Source: OMIW01 sp044235645
GTDB taxonomy: Bacteria; Bdellovibrionota_C; UBA2361; OMIW01
Reading direction: 5' to 3'
DNA length: 29,475 bases
Assembly (NCBI GenBank): GCA_044235645.1
Contig: JBIIHQ010000016.1
Span: forward strand, 1 to 29,475
Below the pieces are notes generated by a model. The model saw nothing but the letters and a program-made list of their open reading frames with translations. It did not search any database and had not been told where the DNA came from. Within the stretch, counting starts at the first letter, position 1; every line of letters starts with the position of its first letter. This document shows positions 1 to 9,315 of the stretch, piece after piece. The translations under genes and the position numbers were made by a program.

Positions 1-1167
1 AACGATGCGTTCGATATTCTATCGGATCCTATTCGGGAACTTGCGTGGAGAGTCCGGAACGGGTTTACCATACCCTCCGAACGTCCGACATCTCCGCGCA
101 CTACGTCGCATGCTGCTTCGCCTCCCCACGCCAAAAACCCTGAGATTAGCGAATTAGTCAGTCGGATAACATCCGTCTCGCGCGAACCCTCGGAAGAACA
201 GCTAATCAACCTGACCGAACAGCTCGTGAATCGGCTTCTCTACGCTCACGATTGCCGTCAATTCATCCTCGACCCTACGCTGAGAGCTGCAATAAGCTCT
301 CTCATAACTTGTACTCTCGCAGGGCCGATTTCTCCGGGCACCCTTTCCCCTCTCGCCGCTCTGATACGCCTCTTCGTATTTGAAAGACATGATCCCCCAT
401 ACCAAGAGATGGTGCAGAACCTGATCAGTATGATCAAAGAAAAATTTACATCGCCTCCTTTCTTCGAGGTCGACCAGCTTTTTGCAATCGCCCGGTCCCT
501 CGATGCGGAATTGGTTATTCATCATCCAGACATAAAGAAGCATTTCGCCACTCGACTTCGCCAAGCGCTTTTTCACTTCCCAACCGACAGAGAATTGGAG
601 ATAGTTCGCCTGACGTTGATCAAAATACAGGAAACATACTGTTGTCTCTCGGAATTGGAGTTCTTAGAGATCCAGCGAGAGTCCTATCTCCATCACCTAT
701 CCCAGATCCCTGACCCAATTACCGCTGCCGATATCCGTCGCCGTCTTCATATGGGTGCTGATGATGCCGTTTCCGCGATCGGGACCCTTCTCGACGAGAC
801 ACTTAATCGCATCGACTCGCCGAAAAATCTCTTCCTGCTCCCCTGTCTCGCAGTACACCTCCTTCGGTACGACCTATCCCGAACCGGAGCAATAACAGAT
901 CGCGCCCGAATGATACAGCGAGCTCTTCTCAGATACTTCGCCGATCCAGTTCACCAGCGAAATCGCCGGTCTCCCATCTCGGCCCTTCTATTCTTCAATG
1001 CGCTCCCCGATGAGGTTCAACGCCTCATATCCACTCCTACCCTTCGCCGAGCGGCCTTGGCTTCGTATCGACGCTGCCGCGAGAAATCAGAAATCCCAGA
1101 AAACCTCAACCCGGAAAACTTGATGAATATATCAACCCTCGACCGATTAATCTCATTTTTCAATTGA
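1..1167 (+). CDS. Hypothetical protein, 5' end outside the window
   Basis: The reading frame is open from the first base with no stop until TGA at 1165-1167, so the window holds the last 388 codons of a longer gene. A GTG at 226 is possible, but there is no ribosome binding site before it and the frame stays coding-like upstream, so I treat the gene as partial. I do not recognise the family. Visible residues 1-75 are polar and Ser/Pro-rich, probably a linker. From about residue 70 to the end the protein is rich in Leu, Ile, Arg and Glu in a pattern typical of stacked alpha helices, with no signal peptide, membrane segment or catalytic motif that I can name. It converges on the histidine kinase gene, with 40 bases between the two stops. 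No function is proposed. Confidence 0.6.
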   Translation, partial: NDAFDILSDPIRELAWRVRNGFTIPSERPTSPRTTSHAASPPHAKNPEISELVSRITSVSREPSEEQLINLTEQLVNRLLYAHDCRQFILDPTLRAAISSLITCTLAGPISPGTLSPLAALIRLFVFERHDPPYQEMVQNLISMIKEKFTSPPFFEVDQLFAIARSLDAELVIHHPDIKKHFATRLRQALFHFPTDRELEIVRLTLIKIQETYCCLSELEFLEIQRESYLHHLSQIPDPITAADIRRRLHMGADDAVSAIGTLLDETLNRIDSPKNLFLLPCLAVHLLRYDLSRTGAITDRARMIQRALLRYFADPVHQRNRRSPISALLFFNALPDEVQRLISTPTLRRAALASYRRCREKSEIPENLNPENLMNISTLDRLISFFN

Positions 1168-1207
1168 TCGGATGAGACTCCTCTCACGGCCTCCGTAAAT
1201 CCTGATT

Positions 1208-2932
1208 TTACTGGACTATGTCGACTGGCGTGGGAGGATTTCGGTCTATCATCGCGGGCGATGCTGACCGATGAATTTCGTCAATTGCGAGAGCGATATC
1301 CCGGAGTGATGCCGGATGAGCAATATACCGATCGACGCCAGCTTGCAATAGCGGTTCTAGCTCGATCCGCGATGCCTGAGTTCCAATCACCACGAGGACC
1401 GGCCGAAATACTCCCTTAGACGCAGTCTCATCCATCAAATGGCGCACAAGACCAACATCACTGCCGTCAAGCGAGTGACTAGTACAAAGAATCACAACAG
1501 CAGCACCCCGAATCGTGAGCCTCCTCAACTCAGAGCGATCGTTTAATCGCGTGTAAGCGACCCTGAAACCGATGCTATCAAGATATCGAGAGACAGAATC
1601 TGCCCACGAGTCCGCATATTCGACTATCAGGACTCGCCTTCCAGCCCCATCAACCTCATCAGCCTCGGATGTCTCATTTTCCTCCTGTTTTTGTCGGACC
1701 TCAGAAAATCCAATACTAACCTCGGTCCCCTCTCCGGGGGTCGAACGCACCGAAATTGAACCACAATTCAGCTCAACGAGCTGCTTGGAGAGGGCCATTC
1801 CGAGACCTGTCCCCTGTTGCCGTTGCGCGTACCGATTACTCGAGCGTTTAAAAGGGTCAAAAAGAAGGGCAAGATCCTCTTCCTTCATCCCTATGCCATT
1901 ATCGCGAACTGTTATAATAACTATGCCGTTTACCGTGGCGGCCTTCATAGTGATCTTGCCACCATCCTTCGTATATTTGACCGCATTGGTCAGAAGGTTT
2001 ATCAGAACCTGTCGAATCTGCCGTCTATCTACCTCAACGGAAAGAGCCCCGGGTGAGGTCAGATTTTCAAGAGAGTGCCTTTTTTTGTCTGCGATTGGTC
2101 GAATTATCTTCTGCACATCCACGAGCAAATCATCGATATCAACAACCTCTGGCTGTCTCTCAAGAAGGCCTGCATTGACCTTTGCAAAATCGAGTACATC
2201 GTTGACCAATTCGAGAAGGTGCGAACCACTCGTTTTGACCATATCGAGAACTTCTCTCATGTCGTCACTCACGTCACCGCATAACCCACGTAAGACGAGT
2301 TCGACACCGTTTATCATTATACCAAGTGGTGCTCGAATTTCGTGGCTGAGGTTGGCCAAAAATCCAAGCTTGGTCTGAAGTGCTTCATCAGCCGCCTGAC
2401 TGATGCGCCTCAAATCTCGCGAATGACGAGAGTTTAAAATCGCAACTCCCGCTTGGATAGCAAGAAGGCGGACAACATCACGGTCCTCTGCGCCAATCGG
2501 CCGCCCTCCATCAAAACTCAGCCGTAAAGATCCAAGCGTTTCTCCCGCGAAAATGATGGGCTGAACGAGAGTCTGATCGCTTGCCGGAATGGGATTATCC
2601 CCTGCTGCCTCTCCTAACATAGCCTGTGCGCTTGAGTCGGCGGGAGAGCCTATGAGGAGGGCAGCGTGATAACTTCCGGTCTTGAGGGTGTAAAGGGCGA
2701 CCTCGCATGACTTCGCTTGTGTCATCTCGAACGCCAAACTAACCACCTGCCTCATCGCTCGAGAAAGATCAGGGGCTCCACCCGGGTGACGCTCAACGAG
2801 ATTAAGCGAAAGGGCATGTTCAGTCCGAATAAGTCGCTTTTCTAAACGACGAGCGCGCTCATCGAATCGTCGTGAGCGCTGGGGGCCAAGAATGAAGCGA
2901 CGCAGTTGCTTTGCAACCCAGTATCCACTCAC
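1208..2932 (-). CDS. Soluble GAF-type hybrid sensor histidine kinase with degenerate receiver
   Basis: 574 residues from a GTG start with no good ribosome binding site. Residues 25-45 are basic and helical. Residues 55-170 look like a GAF-type sensor fold. The HisKA dimerisation/phosphoacceptor domain carries FLANLSHEIRAPL with the phosphorylated His at 197. The HATPase_c domain follows: N box near Asn316, G1 box DNGIGM at 344-349 and G2 box GTGLGMAL at 374-381, so the kinase half appears active. Residues 433-556 have a receiver-like pattern, but the Asp phosphorylation site is replaced: the strand reads VVILCTS at 479-485. The acidic pair is reduced to VEYAD and the conserved Lys near the end is His (YIAHP, 536-540). 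No membrane segment is seen, so the signal is probably cytoplasmic. The partner regulator is not in the window. The gene lies downstream of the first PrkA gene in the same direction. Confidence 0.9.
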   Translation of the reverse strand: MSGYWVAKQLRRFILGPQRSRRFDERARRLEKRLIRTEHALSLNLVERHPGGAPDLSRAMRQVVSLAFEMTQAKSCEVALYTLKTGSYHAALLIGSPADSSAQAMLGEAAGDNPIPASDQTLVQPIIFAGETLGSLRLSFDGGRPIGAEDRDVVRLLAIQAGVAILNSRHSRDLRRISQAADEALQTKLGFLANLSHEIRAPLGIMINGVELVLRGLCGDVSDDMREVLDMVKTSGSHLLELVNDVLDFAKVNAGLLERQPEVVDIDDLLVDVQKIIRPIADKKRHSLENLTSPGALSVEVDRRQIRQVLINLLTNAVKYTKDGGKITMKAATVNGIVIITVRDNGIGMKEEDLALLFDPFKRSSNRYAQRQQGTGLGMALSKQLVELNCGSISVRSTPGEGTEVSIGFSEVRQKQEENETSEADEVDGAGRRVLIVEYADSWADSVSRYLDSIGFRVAYTRLNDRSELRRLTIRGAAVVILCTSHSLDGSDVGLVRHLMDETASKGVFRPVLVVIGTQASRIELEPLLQAGVDRYIAHPASLRDIALAIDEIHRSASPAMIDRNPPTPVDIVQ

Positions 2933-3119
2933 AAAACCATCTCACTCAGCACAACAGCCCGAGTATTTTGAAGGCCTTACTCAGCCCAACAAAAACACAC
3001 CATTTCTCCCTGCATCAGTCTCCTGCCCCGACCTTAAAGAGAGCTCTCACCAGCACGTCGGGGATTATTAAAACGGATTTGTAAAGGGTTATCGGCATTG
3101 AGGGTTGGTTTATTGAGAC

Positions 3120-3148
3120 ATTATACCAATTATGCCTCCTTGAGCTAA
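3120..3148 (-). promoter_or_regulatory. Candidate sigma70-type promoter for the histidine kinase gene
   Basis: On the minus strand a perfect -10 box TATAAT (3120-3125) lies 17 bases from a weak -35 box TTAGCT (3143-3148). It points at the kinase start about 180 bases downstream and falls in the 276-base gap between the two minus-strand genes. Upstream in the same gap, GGAGC and GCTCC arms around 3162-3193 could form a long-loop hairpin ending the PrkA transcript. This is pattern matching only. Confidence 0.35.
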
Positions 3149-3208
3149 AAGACGGAGCAGGAGCAATCTTAACATGCTGATATTACGCTCCTTATTGCGT
3201 ATCCTCCT

Positions 3209-5884
3209 CTACTCATTGAGTGCCCAGACGATCTCCTTGGCCACTGAATTTCGATGATATCCGAGCCGTTCCATCTCGGTCACCAGATCGTAATATTTCT
3301 CAGCCCTCGCTTTGTGCGCCTTGTCACCGCTCGTGAGATCTCGCTCGAGCTCACCGTTCTCCGTTCCATACATCTTGGTCAGATCGAGAACCTTCTTCAT
3401 GGCCTGCTTTTGCGCTAAACGCCCGCTTCGCCTGACATCCTGAAGAACTCCTCCGAGGGCATCGCCAATATGTTCATCAAATTTTTTCCCCGGATTGTCG
3501 AGGCTCCACGCCGCGACCTGCCCGAAGATCGATGCCCGTAATCGAGCACGATCGTCGTCCGAATTCGGCTTGCTTGCCTGAAGATGATTATCTTCAAAGT
3601 CCCTCATTACCACCTCACTAGCCTTTCCGTCCTTCCGCATCTTTGCCAACCGGTACTCAACAGGTACTTCCTGGTTACCTCCGCTGAGATGTGAGCGAAC
3701 ATGCCACAGATACCTGAGAAGAGCGCCCTCAGCTGCTGTCTCAGGCGTCATGCCCAGGGCTTGAGTAATATCACTCTGCACCCCTCTCTTCGCATACAAC
3801 TCGACCTCATCGAGAATCTGTCCCGGTTCGGCGATAGGCAGCAGCGAATGAACCCGCCGCTGGATATCCGCATCCGTTACTTTTGCACCTCCTGCTCGCA
3901 TCTCACGCTCTACCTGGGTAGTAAGCTGACCTCGCATTCGCTTAACATCCTCGTAGTATGGTAATCCCTCTGCAACCATCTCCCGCAATCGCAGACAAAC
4001 GTCCATCGCGGTTATCGAGTGGTCAGTTTCAAGAATCAGCCGCTGCGCTAATTTCTCGGCTGCCCTCGATGAGAGTCCGACTCCTCCATCATAAAGCCAA
4101 AATTTGGTATTACCGACACCCGTGCTGTATTCGTCTGCAAGCAAGGAAGCGTTCTGCTGCAACGCCCTTACTTCATCGATACTCAGTTCGGATTGTTCTT
4201 CTTTCATCCGATTTATCTCGACGGCTCCAGCCCGCTCATCAAGAAGTAACGCCTTCGCAACGGGCGTTACTTTTTTGATAACATCCTTAAGCCCATCTTC
4301 GGCGTATCCCGAGGCGAATGGATCGGGCGAAAGAAGTCTGGTTCCACAGGCAAAAAGTGCGAGAGTCTCCAGGGAACGAGCACTCGGTCGGCTCCGAGAA
4401 TCACCCTCGATCGCCAACTCATACAAACGGGCCTCTTCACTGAATCTGGTGATCAATCCGAATGGTACGAACTCCATCCGCTCCCGGAGCTGTTCAAATC
4501 CCGATCCCTGCATCTTCTCAACGATATTGTGGTCATTTGTATCAGCACTCACAAACACGAAAGAAGGCACATTACGAAGCATCGTAGGATCCCGCGGGGA
4601 CAGCACCTGGACCATCCCACTCTCAAGGGTCTCGAGCAGGAAGTTGTACCGTGATATATCGCTTTGCGCTCTATCAAGTTGATTCTGGCGAAACATATCG
4701 CTGTAGTGAAGAACGCCCCTATTCGCCCGAAGATAGAGAGCTCCCGTCGAATAAAGATCGGGGAGCTTGTCAAAGGCCTCATCTCGGACCCCCATCTTTG
4801 GCGACATGTGAATCGGCTTTATGTCGGCCCGCATGTCAGGATTTGGGTTCAGCGATACGATACCTTCTCCAAGCTTACTCGCGTAGTGCCACCGCTCAAC
4901 CCGAATATGCTTATCTAAAATCTTTTCCATGTCGCCACGATAGTGGTCCAACAAGGTGTTGAGGATCTTACTAGAGAGAGGATCGAGTCCATCAGCGAGA
5001 AAGTAGTCCTTGTTGAAGGCCTCAGAAATTCGGCCTCCACTTCTGAGATTATCAAGTACGAGCTCACGAGGACTCTTCGTATCCTTGATTCCGGCACTTG
5101 AGGTCGGAAGAACAAATATTGGGTCTGTATTGTTATCGGCCGGTATCAGCAACTCCCCTTTCTCTCGATCGGAGCGCAGAGCAGCCGACCCATCGATTGC
5201 GAAGCCAAAACGCTGGGCCTCGGGCTCAGCGAATCGCCAGACCAATCGATACAGAGCACCCTCCGGGTGATTGCGTGAGAAATCCTCGAGCATTTCATCT
5301 CGCATCCTAAAGAATGTGGTCTTTCCACTCCCTGAATGTCCATGAATGCAAACCATCGAGCTCGGACGCGCATCCTTTGCAGCCCGCTCACAGAATCGGA
5401 AGTAAGCATCTGTCGGGAGCTCTTGTCCTATAAGTTCACGGCGGTGATCGAGAGACGACGACTGCCATGGAAACCTTCGAACCTCGAAATCCTTAACTAT
5501 CCTTCCAGCGATCTCCTTCTCCTCAAATCCATAATGCTTGAAGGCATCGACCTGATACTGAGCCGGCGATCGCACCACCCGTTCAGGCTCTTTCCAGAGG
5601 AGAGAAAGGTATTCCCGAAACCCCATCTCATGAGAAGTATCCTGCCTCAGCGCCTTTTCATGATGAGCGCACAGCTGTGGAACAAGAGTCGCAAATGCAT
5701 CGGCGGGATCCAGGGGCTCGAATGTCTCAGCCTGAAAAACTGCGTGACTGACATCGCTGCCCTTAGCTGGGGTGCGGAGAGCATTGAGAGACCCCGGGAT
5801 TAAGCTACCACCCTCGTCAATTGAATAACCAAAACCTGCTCTCGACGAATTCTCTTTCTGACCAGCGCCATGTGGCTCAACCAT
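3209..5884 (-). CDS. Divergent PrkA-family serine protein kinase (paralog 1)
   Basis: 891 residues, clearly longer than the roughly 640-residue E. coli YeaG/PrkA. Residues 1-85 look disordered. Residues 88-165 resemble the PrkA N-terminal region (FREYLSLLWKEPE, then FPWQSSSLDHRREL). The Walker A loop is HGHSGSGKTT at 181-190, an AAA-type nucleotide site. The middle part keeps PrkA-like stretches such as NRGVLHYSDMF, and a C-terminal segment reads YDGGVGLSSRAAEKLAQRLI where canonical PrkA has its GISPRFVQD-type motif. The C-terminal 250 residues are charged and helical. Proteins of this family are AAA-linked Ser/Thr kinases or proteases in stress and sporulation pathways. The gene is divergent from spoVR with 159 bases between starts, so shared control is possible. 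The ATG has only a weak GGGTAGGG before it. It is much more diverged than the second copy at 9316. Confidence 0.8.
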   Translation of the reverse strand: MVEPHGAGQKENSSRAGFGYSIDEGGSLIPGSLNALRTPAKGSDVSHAVFQAETFEPLDPADAFATLVPQLCAHHEKALRQDTSHEMGFREYLSLLWKEPERVVRSPAQYQVDAFKHYGFEEKEIAGRIVKDFEVRRFPWQSSSLDHRRELIGQELPTDAYFRFCERAAKDARPSSMVCIHGHSGSGKTTFFRMRDEMLEDFSRNHPEGALYRLVWRFAEPEAQRFGFAIDGSAALRSDREKGELLIPADNNTDPIFVLPTSSAGIKDTKSPRELVLDNLRSGGRISEAFNKDYFLADGLDPLSSKILNTLLDHYRGDMEKILDKHIRVERWHYASKLGEGIVSLNPNPDMRADIKPIHMSPKMGVRDEAFDKLPDLYSTGALYLRANRGVLHYSDMFRQNQLDRAQSDISRYNFLLETLESGMVQVLSPRDPTMLRNVPSFVFVSADTNDHNIVEKMQGSGFEQLRERMEFVPFGLITRFSEEARLYELAIEGDSRSRPSARSLETLALFACGTRLLSPDPFASGYAEDGLKDVIKKVTPVAKALLLDERAGAVEINRMKEEQSELSIDEVRALQQNASLLADEYSTGVGNTKFWLYDGGVGLSSRAAEKLAQRLILETDHSITAMDVCLRLREMVAEGLPYYEDVKRMRGQLTTQVEREMRAGGAKVTDADIQRRVHSLLPIAEPGQILDEVELYAKRGVQSDITQALGMTPETAAEGALLRYLWHVRSHLSGGNQEVPVEYRLAKMRKDGKASEVVMRDFEDNHLQASKPNSDDDRARLRASIFGQVAAWSLDNPGKKFDEHIGDALGGVLQDVRRSGRLAQKQAMKKVLDLTKMYGTENGELERDLTSGDKAHKARAEKYYDLVTEMERLGYHRNSVAKEIVWALNE

Positions 5885-6043
5885 ACCCTACCCTATTCCC
5901 TATCACACGTTACCTACCAAGCCGTCAGCATTGCCGACTGGTCCTCTTTCGCCAAGATATTTTTTTTTCTTTCTGCACTTTTTCTATTGCGCGACGGCTC
6001 GCCTTGTTTGTAGCGTCGCTAAAGTTAATCTTTGTGAAGTTGC

Positions 6044-7678
6044 ATGAACGCGTTGCCAGAGCCCATCCCCTCCGATCCCACGTCATCTCCGGTTGAACGA
6101 GACAAGACCATCCAGGGAGACTTACACACTCCTCGTCCTCCCTCGCTCGCCGCTCGCCATCCCCTCCTGGGGGCAGGTCGACCCCGGCTACCGGAGGAAC
6201 TCCGCGAATGCCAACTCCGTATCGAGGAAGCTGCCATCGAACGGGGCTTGAGTTTTGATCCGATCGTTTATGAAATGCTCCAACCGTCCGAGGTGAACGC
6301 GATTGCCGCTCGCGACGGATTTCCGATTCGCTATCCTCATTGGCGGTTTGGAATGGAGTATGAGTTTCTCAACAAGAGCTATGAGCACGGCTCTTCGAAG
6401 ATATATGAACTCGTCATCAACAATAATCCCGTGTTCGCATACCTGATGGACTCCAATCATGGGTATGACCAAGAGTTCGTTATCGCACATGTGACCGGTC
6501 ACGCTGATTTCTTCAAGAACAATATCTATTTCTCTCAAACGAATCGGCAGGCGGTGGACATGATGGCCTCTCATGCCGTCAGAGTTCAGAGATATATGAA
6601 TCTCCACGGGCGCGAGACCGTTGAGAAAATGATCGATCGAGCACTTTCTATTGAGGATCTGGTTGATCCCTATCAGCTGCTCATTGCTGCCAAAACACCA
6701 TCGCCTGCAGGTTCTGAGCAAGTAAACCTCTATGACGGTGGAATGATACCAGGGAAAATTCGAACATCCCGCGACTATCTCGACTCATTCGTGAATCCTC
6801 CTGAAATTTTGGAAAAGTTTCGGGCGGATGAGGAAAAAAAAGCGAAAGCAGCAGCCCGAAGATTTCCCGAAAAACCCTCCCGAGACGTGATGCAGTTTCT
6901 CATAGAGCACGCACCTCTTGAGGATTGGCAAAGGGACATCCTGAGCATCGTGCGAGCAGAGTCCCTCTACTTCCTCCCCCAACGACAAACAAAGATTCTC
7001 AATGAGGGGTGGGCGTCGTATTGGCACTCAGAGTTGATGCGAGCAGTCGTCCTCGATGAGGATAGGGTATTTCCCTTCGCGCACCTCCACAGTGGCGTCA
7101 CCGCGACAAGCCCTCAGCAGCTCAACCCTTACAAGCTTGGCATCGAACTCCTCCGAGATATCGAGGACCGATGGAACAAGGGGAAGTTCGGACCTGAGTG
7201 GGAGTCCTGCACCGATATGGCAGAGCGTAGCCGTTGGGATAAAAAGCTTGGCTTGGGAAGAGAAAAACTCTTCGAGGTAAGGCGATACGAGAATGACCTC
7301 TCGTTTATCTCAAACTATCTCACGATGGAGTTCTGTGAGAAGCACGGTCTCTTCACTTTTAGCCAAAACAAGGCCACCGGTGACTACGTCATTCGCTCCC
7401 GCGAGTTCAACAAAGTACGCGAAACACTCGTTCGCCAGCTACTCAACGGGGGTCGCCCAATAATAGAGCTCGTTGATGGCAATCTTCATAATCGGGGTGA
7501 ATTCCGTCTCCAGCATGTATTTGAGAAAGATCCTCTCAGGGAAGATTATGCCGCTCGCGTTCTCGATAATCTGTATCACATCTGGACACGCCCGGTGCAC
7601 ATTGACTCGCAAAAAAACAACGAGCCAATGAGATATACGTTCGATGCCAGAGGGTATCGGAAGGACTCCATCTCGTAG
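6044..7678 (+). CDS. spoVR: SpoVR family protein
   Basis: 544 residues. The first 48 are Pro/Ser-rich and probably disordered. The SpoVR body starts around residue 50 with RLPEELRECQLRIEEAA and covers the rest. Hallmark stretches are PHWRFGMEYEFLNKSYEHG (98-116), the His-rich HVTGHADFFKNN (149-160) and ILNEGWASYWHSELM (318-332). These have the HxxxH and E..xxH look of a metal-binding fold, although no enzymatic reaction is established for the family. In Bacillus SpoVR is needed for the spore cortex; in non-sporeformers such as E. coli (YcgB) it belongs to a stationary-phase stress set with PrkA and YeaH. Here it is the first gene of spoVR-yeaH-prkA, with yeaH 19 bases downstream. The ATG at 6044 has only a poor ribosome binding site (GTGAAG). 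Confidence 0.93.
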   Translation: MNALPEPIPSDPTSSPVERDKTIQGDLHTPRPPSLAARHPLLGAGRPRLPEELRECQLRIEEAAIERGLSFDPIVYEMLQPSEVNAIAARDGFPIRYPHWRFGMEYEFLNKSYEHGSSKIYELVINNNPVFAYLMDSNHGYDQEFVIAHVTGHADFFKNNIYFSQTNRQAVDMMASHAVRVQRYMNLHGRETVEKMIDRALSIEDLVDPYQLLIAAKTPSPAGSEQVNLYDGGMIPGKIRTSRDYLDSFVNPPEILEKFRADEEKKAKAAARRFPEKPSRDVMQFLIEHAPLEDWQRDILSIVRAESLYFLPQRQTKILNEGWASYWHSELMRAVVLDEDRVFPFAHLHSGVTATSPQQLNPYKLGIELLRDIEDRWNKGKFGPEWESCTDMAERSRWDKKLGLGREKLFEVRRYENDLSFISNYLTMEFCEKHGLFTFSQNKATGDYVIRSREFNKVRETLVRQLLNGGRPIIELVDGNLHNRGEFRLQHVFEKDPLREDYAARVLDNLYHIWTRPVHIDSQKNNEPMRYTFDARGYRKDSIS

Positions 7679-7697
7679 CAGCTGAGCCTATTGCGTT

Positions 7698-8942
7698 ATG
7701 AACTATCCCTCATTTTTATCCAACCAGGACCCATCCTCGAATAGCGAGCCTGTTCAGGATCATTCTCTCTCCGGTGGTCGACTCCGCGACCTGCTCACCT
7801 CTCACCGGGTACAGTTTGGTATCTCCATCGATGACGACCGCGCCCGCTATCGTGATATTGCCCGAGGTCGAATTCGAAAAGACCTCGGAAAGTTCATCTC
7901 GCAGGACGAGATCATAGCGCAAAAGGGAAACGATACTATCAAGATCCCCCTCCCCCGAATCGACAACCCTCACTTTGAGACGCAATCAGGTGATGGTCAG
8001 GGAGTTGGTCAAGGAGAGGGACAGCCGGGCGATTCGCTCGGAAAAGGACAGCCGAAGGAGGGTCAAGGAGATCGGGGAGCTGGGTCAGGAACGGGTGATC
8101 ATGTCCTTGAGGAGGTCACGATCGAGGAACTCGCCGACATGCTCGGAGAGTCTCTTAATCTCCCAAATATTGAGCCCAAGGGAAGTCAAAACATACCAAG
8201 CAACAAGGGACGCTATAATACAATCGCCCGTACAGGCCCTCCCGGACTACGCCATCCAGGACGTACCCTCAAACAGGCTCTTAAGCGGTCCATCACTAGC
8301 GGAGACTACGACTTTGACAATCCGGTCATTATTCCGGAGCGAGAAGATTTCAGATACAAAGATTTCAACCCCGATCCGAAGCCCCAGTTTAATGCTTGTA
8401 TCGTCTACGTCATGGATGTATCCGGCTCCATGAATGCTGGACAAAAAGAGATTGCACGTAAGGTAAGTTTCTGGATCGACCTCTGGCTCAAGCGCCAGTA
8501 CGACAATGTCGAACGAGTCTTTATCATCCATGACGATCAAGCAAAGCAGGTAAACGAGGAGGAGTTCTTCACCACAAGTGCGACCGGCGGAACCAAGATA
8601 TCTTCGGCATATAAAGAGGTGACATCGGTTATGGAGCGGTATCCCGAGTCAGACTGGAATATGTATATGTTCCAGTTTTCAGATGGCGATAATTTTCCTC
8701 CCGCTGATAACGTGACGTGTGTTGATATGTTGAAGAATACCTTAGTGCCCCGTTTCAACCAGATTGCGTATGGTCAAATACCGAGCCAATACGGTGGAAC
8801 GCACTGGACAGATTCAACGAAAGGCTTTTTTGCCACCCTCGGGGGTAATTTCAAAGATTCAGACAACGTAGTTCTCGCTCCAATCTCCGATGAAACGCGC
8901 ATCTTAGAGGCTATTCGCCGGTTTTTCTCCGGGGGGCGTTAA
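7698..8942 (+). CDS. yeaH: YeaH/YhbH family protein (DUF444, VWA-like)
   Basis: 414 residues. The N-terminal 90 residues contain the family-typical stretch RYRDIARGRIRKDLGKFIS (51-69). Residues 97-135 are a Gly/Gln-rich linker (repeats of GQG, GEGQPGDS, GKGQPKEG). From about 190 the conserved DUF444 body follows, including FRYKDFNP and a von Willebrand MIDAS-type metal motif DVSGSM at 240-245. Family members are co-encoded with PrkA and probably act with it or as its substrate. The gene sits between spoVR and the second PrkA gene, the usual neighbours. The stop TAA at 8940-8942 is followed by a 373-base gap, so the downstream kinase gene may have its own control. Confidence 0.93.
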   Translation: MNYPSFLSNQDPSSNSEPVQDHSLSGGRLRDLLTSHRVQFGISIDDDRARYRDIARGRIRKDLGKFISQDEIIAQKGNDTIKIPLPRIDNPHFETQSGDGQGVGQGEGQPGDSLGKGQPKEGQGDRGAGSGTGDHVLEEVTIEELADMLGESLNLPNIEPKGSQNIPSNKGRYNTIARTGPPGLRHPGRTLKQALKRSITSGDYDFDNPVIIPEREDFRYKDFNPDPKPQFNACIVYVMDVSGSMNAGQKEIARKVSFWIDLWLKRQYDNVERVFIIHDDQAKQVNEEEFFTTSATGGTKISSAYKEVTSVMERYPESDWNMYMFQFSDGDNFPPADNVTCVDMLKNTLVPRFNQIAYGQIPSQYGGTHWTDSTKGFFATLGGNFKDSDNVVLAPISDETRILEAIRRFFSGGR

Positions 8943-9207
8943 ATGACTTCGTTCTTCCCTTTTTGGGAGAACATCTGCGAGTTTGTATGAATCGATGGAA
9001 AGTGATCAGAGACTGAGCAGCTCCATCGGTTAGAAAAAAAAGAAGTTCTGCTGTTCCCGCTGTTTTTTTATCGAAGTATCCGCCGTACCCGTTGTAACTG
9101 CTGTGCCCGCTGTACCCGAGAAGAGCACCGACTCCGCATTGACCAGTCAGGGTCATTGCGAATCTGTTGACAGTCATTGGTAGTTCGCCGTCGCCGCTCT
9201 TCAGCAC
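8911..9207 (-). CDS. Possible small Gly/Tyr-containing protein, antisense to the yeaH-prkA gap
   Basis: On the minus strand a strong AAGGAGG lies 9 bases before a GTG at 9207, opening a 98-residue frame. It contains an internal Met at residue 11 (MTVNRFAMTLTGQCGVG) and a Gly/Ser/Tyr-rich stretch GYSGHSSYNGYGGYFDK. The last residues are basic and overlap the 3' end of yeaH on the other strand. There is no recognisable family. The ribosome binding site and the repetitive Tyr/Gly motif are the only support. The overlap with a conserved gene and the abrupt change of composition argue against it. It may be real only in its first part, or not at all. Confidence 0.25.
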   Translation of the reverse strand: MLKSGDGELPMTVNRFAMTLTGQCGVGALLGYSGHSSYNGYGGYFDKKTAGTAELLFFLTDGAAQSLITFHRFIQTRRCSPKKGRTKSFNAPRRKTGE

Positions 9208-9315
9208 TCCGTCTAGCCTCCTTAACTCGGCTTGATTGCAGGGGTGCATTCATTACCGATCCGGACACTTGGTCGTCTGAATCAGGAAGATTCGGATATT
9301 TTTTGGAGATTCATC
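8943..9315. other. Intergenic region before the second PrkA gene
   Basis: 373 bases between yeaH and the chosen PrkA start. Near its left end an imperfect hairpin (TTCTTCCC, then GGGAGAA, around 8949-8968) follows yeaH but lacks a T-run, so termination there is doubtful. The stretch 9055-9120 is built from loosely repeated CGCTGTACCCG-like units, which encode the Gly/Tyr stretch of the possible minus-strand frame. I see no convincing promoter, tRNA or known riboswitch. Confidence 0.4.

Noticed and set aside
1572..2378. 268-codon frame on the plus strand opposite the histidine kinase gene
   Set aside because: The kinase frame has all HisKA and ATPase motifs; the opposite frame is Ser/Arg-rich shadow sequence.
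6188..6721. 177-codon minus-strand frame opposite spoVR
   Set aside because: Overlaps conserved SpoVR motifs and has no supporting start signals.
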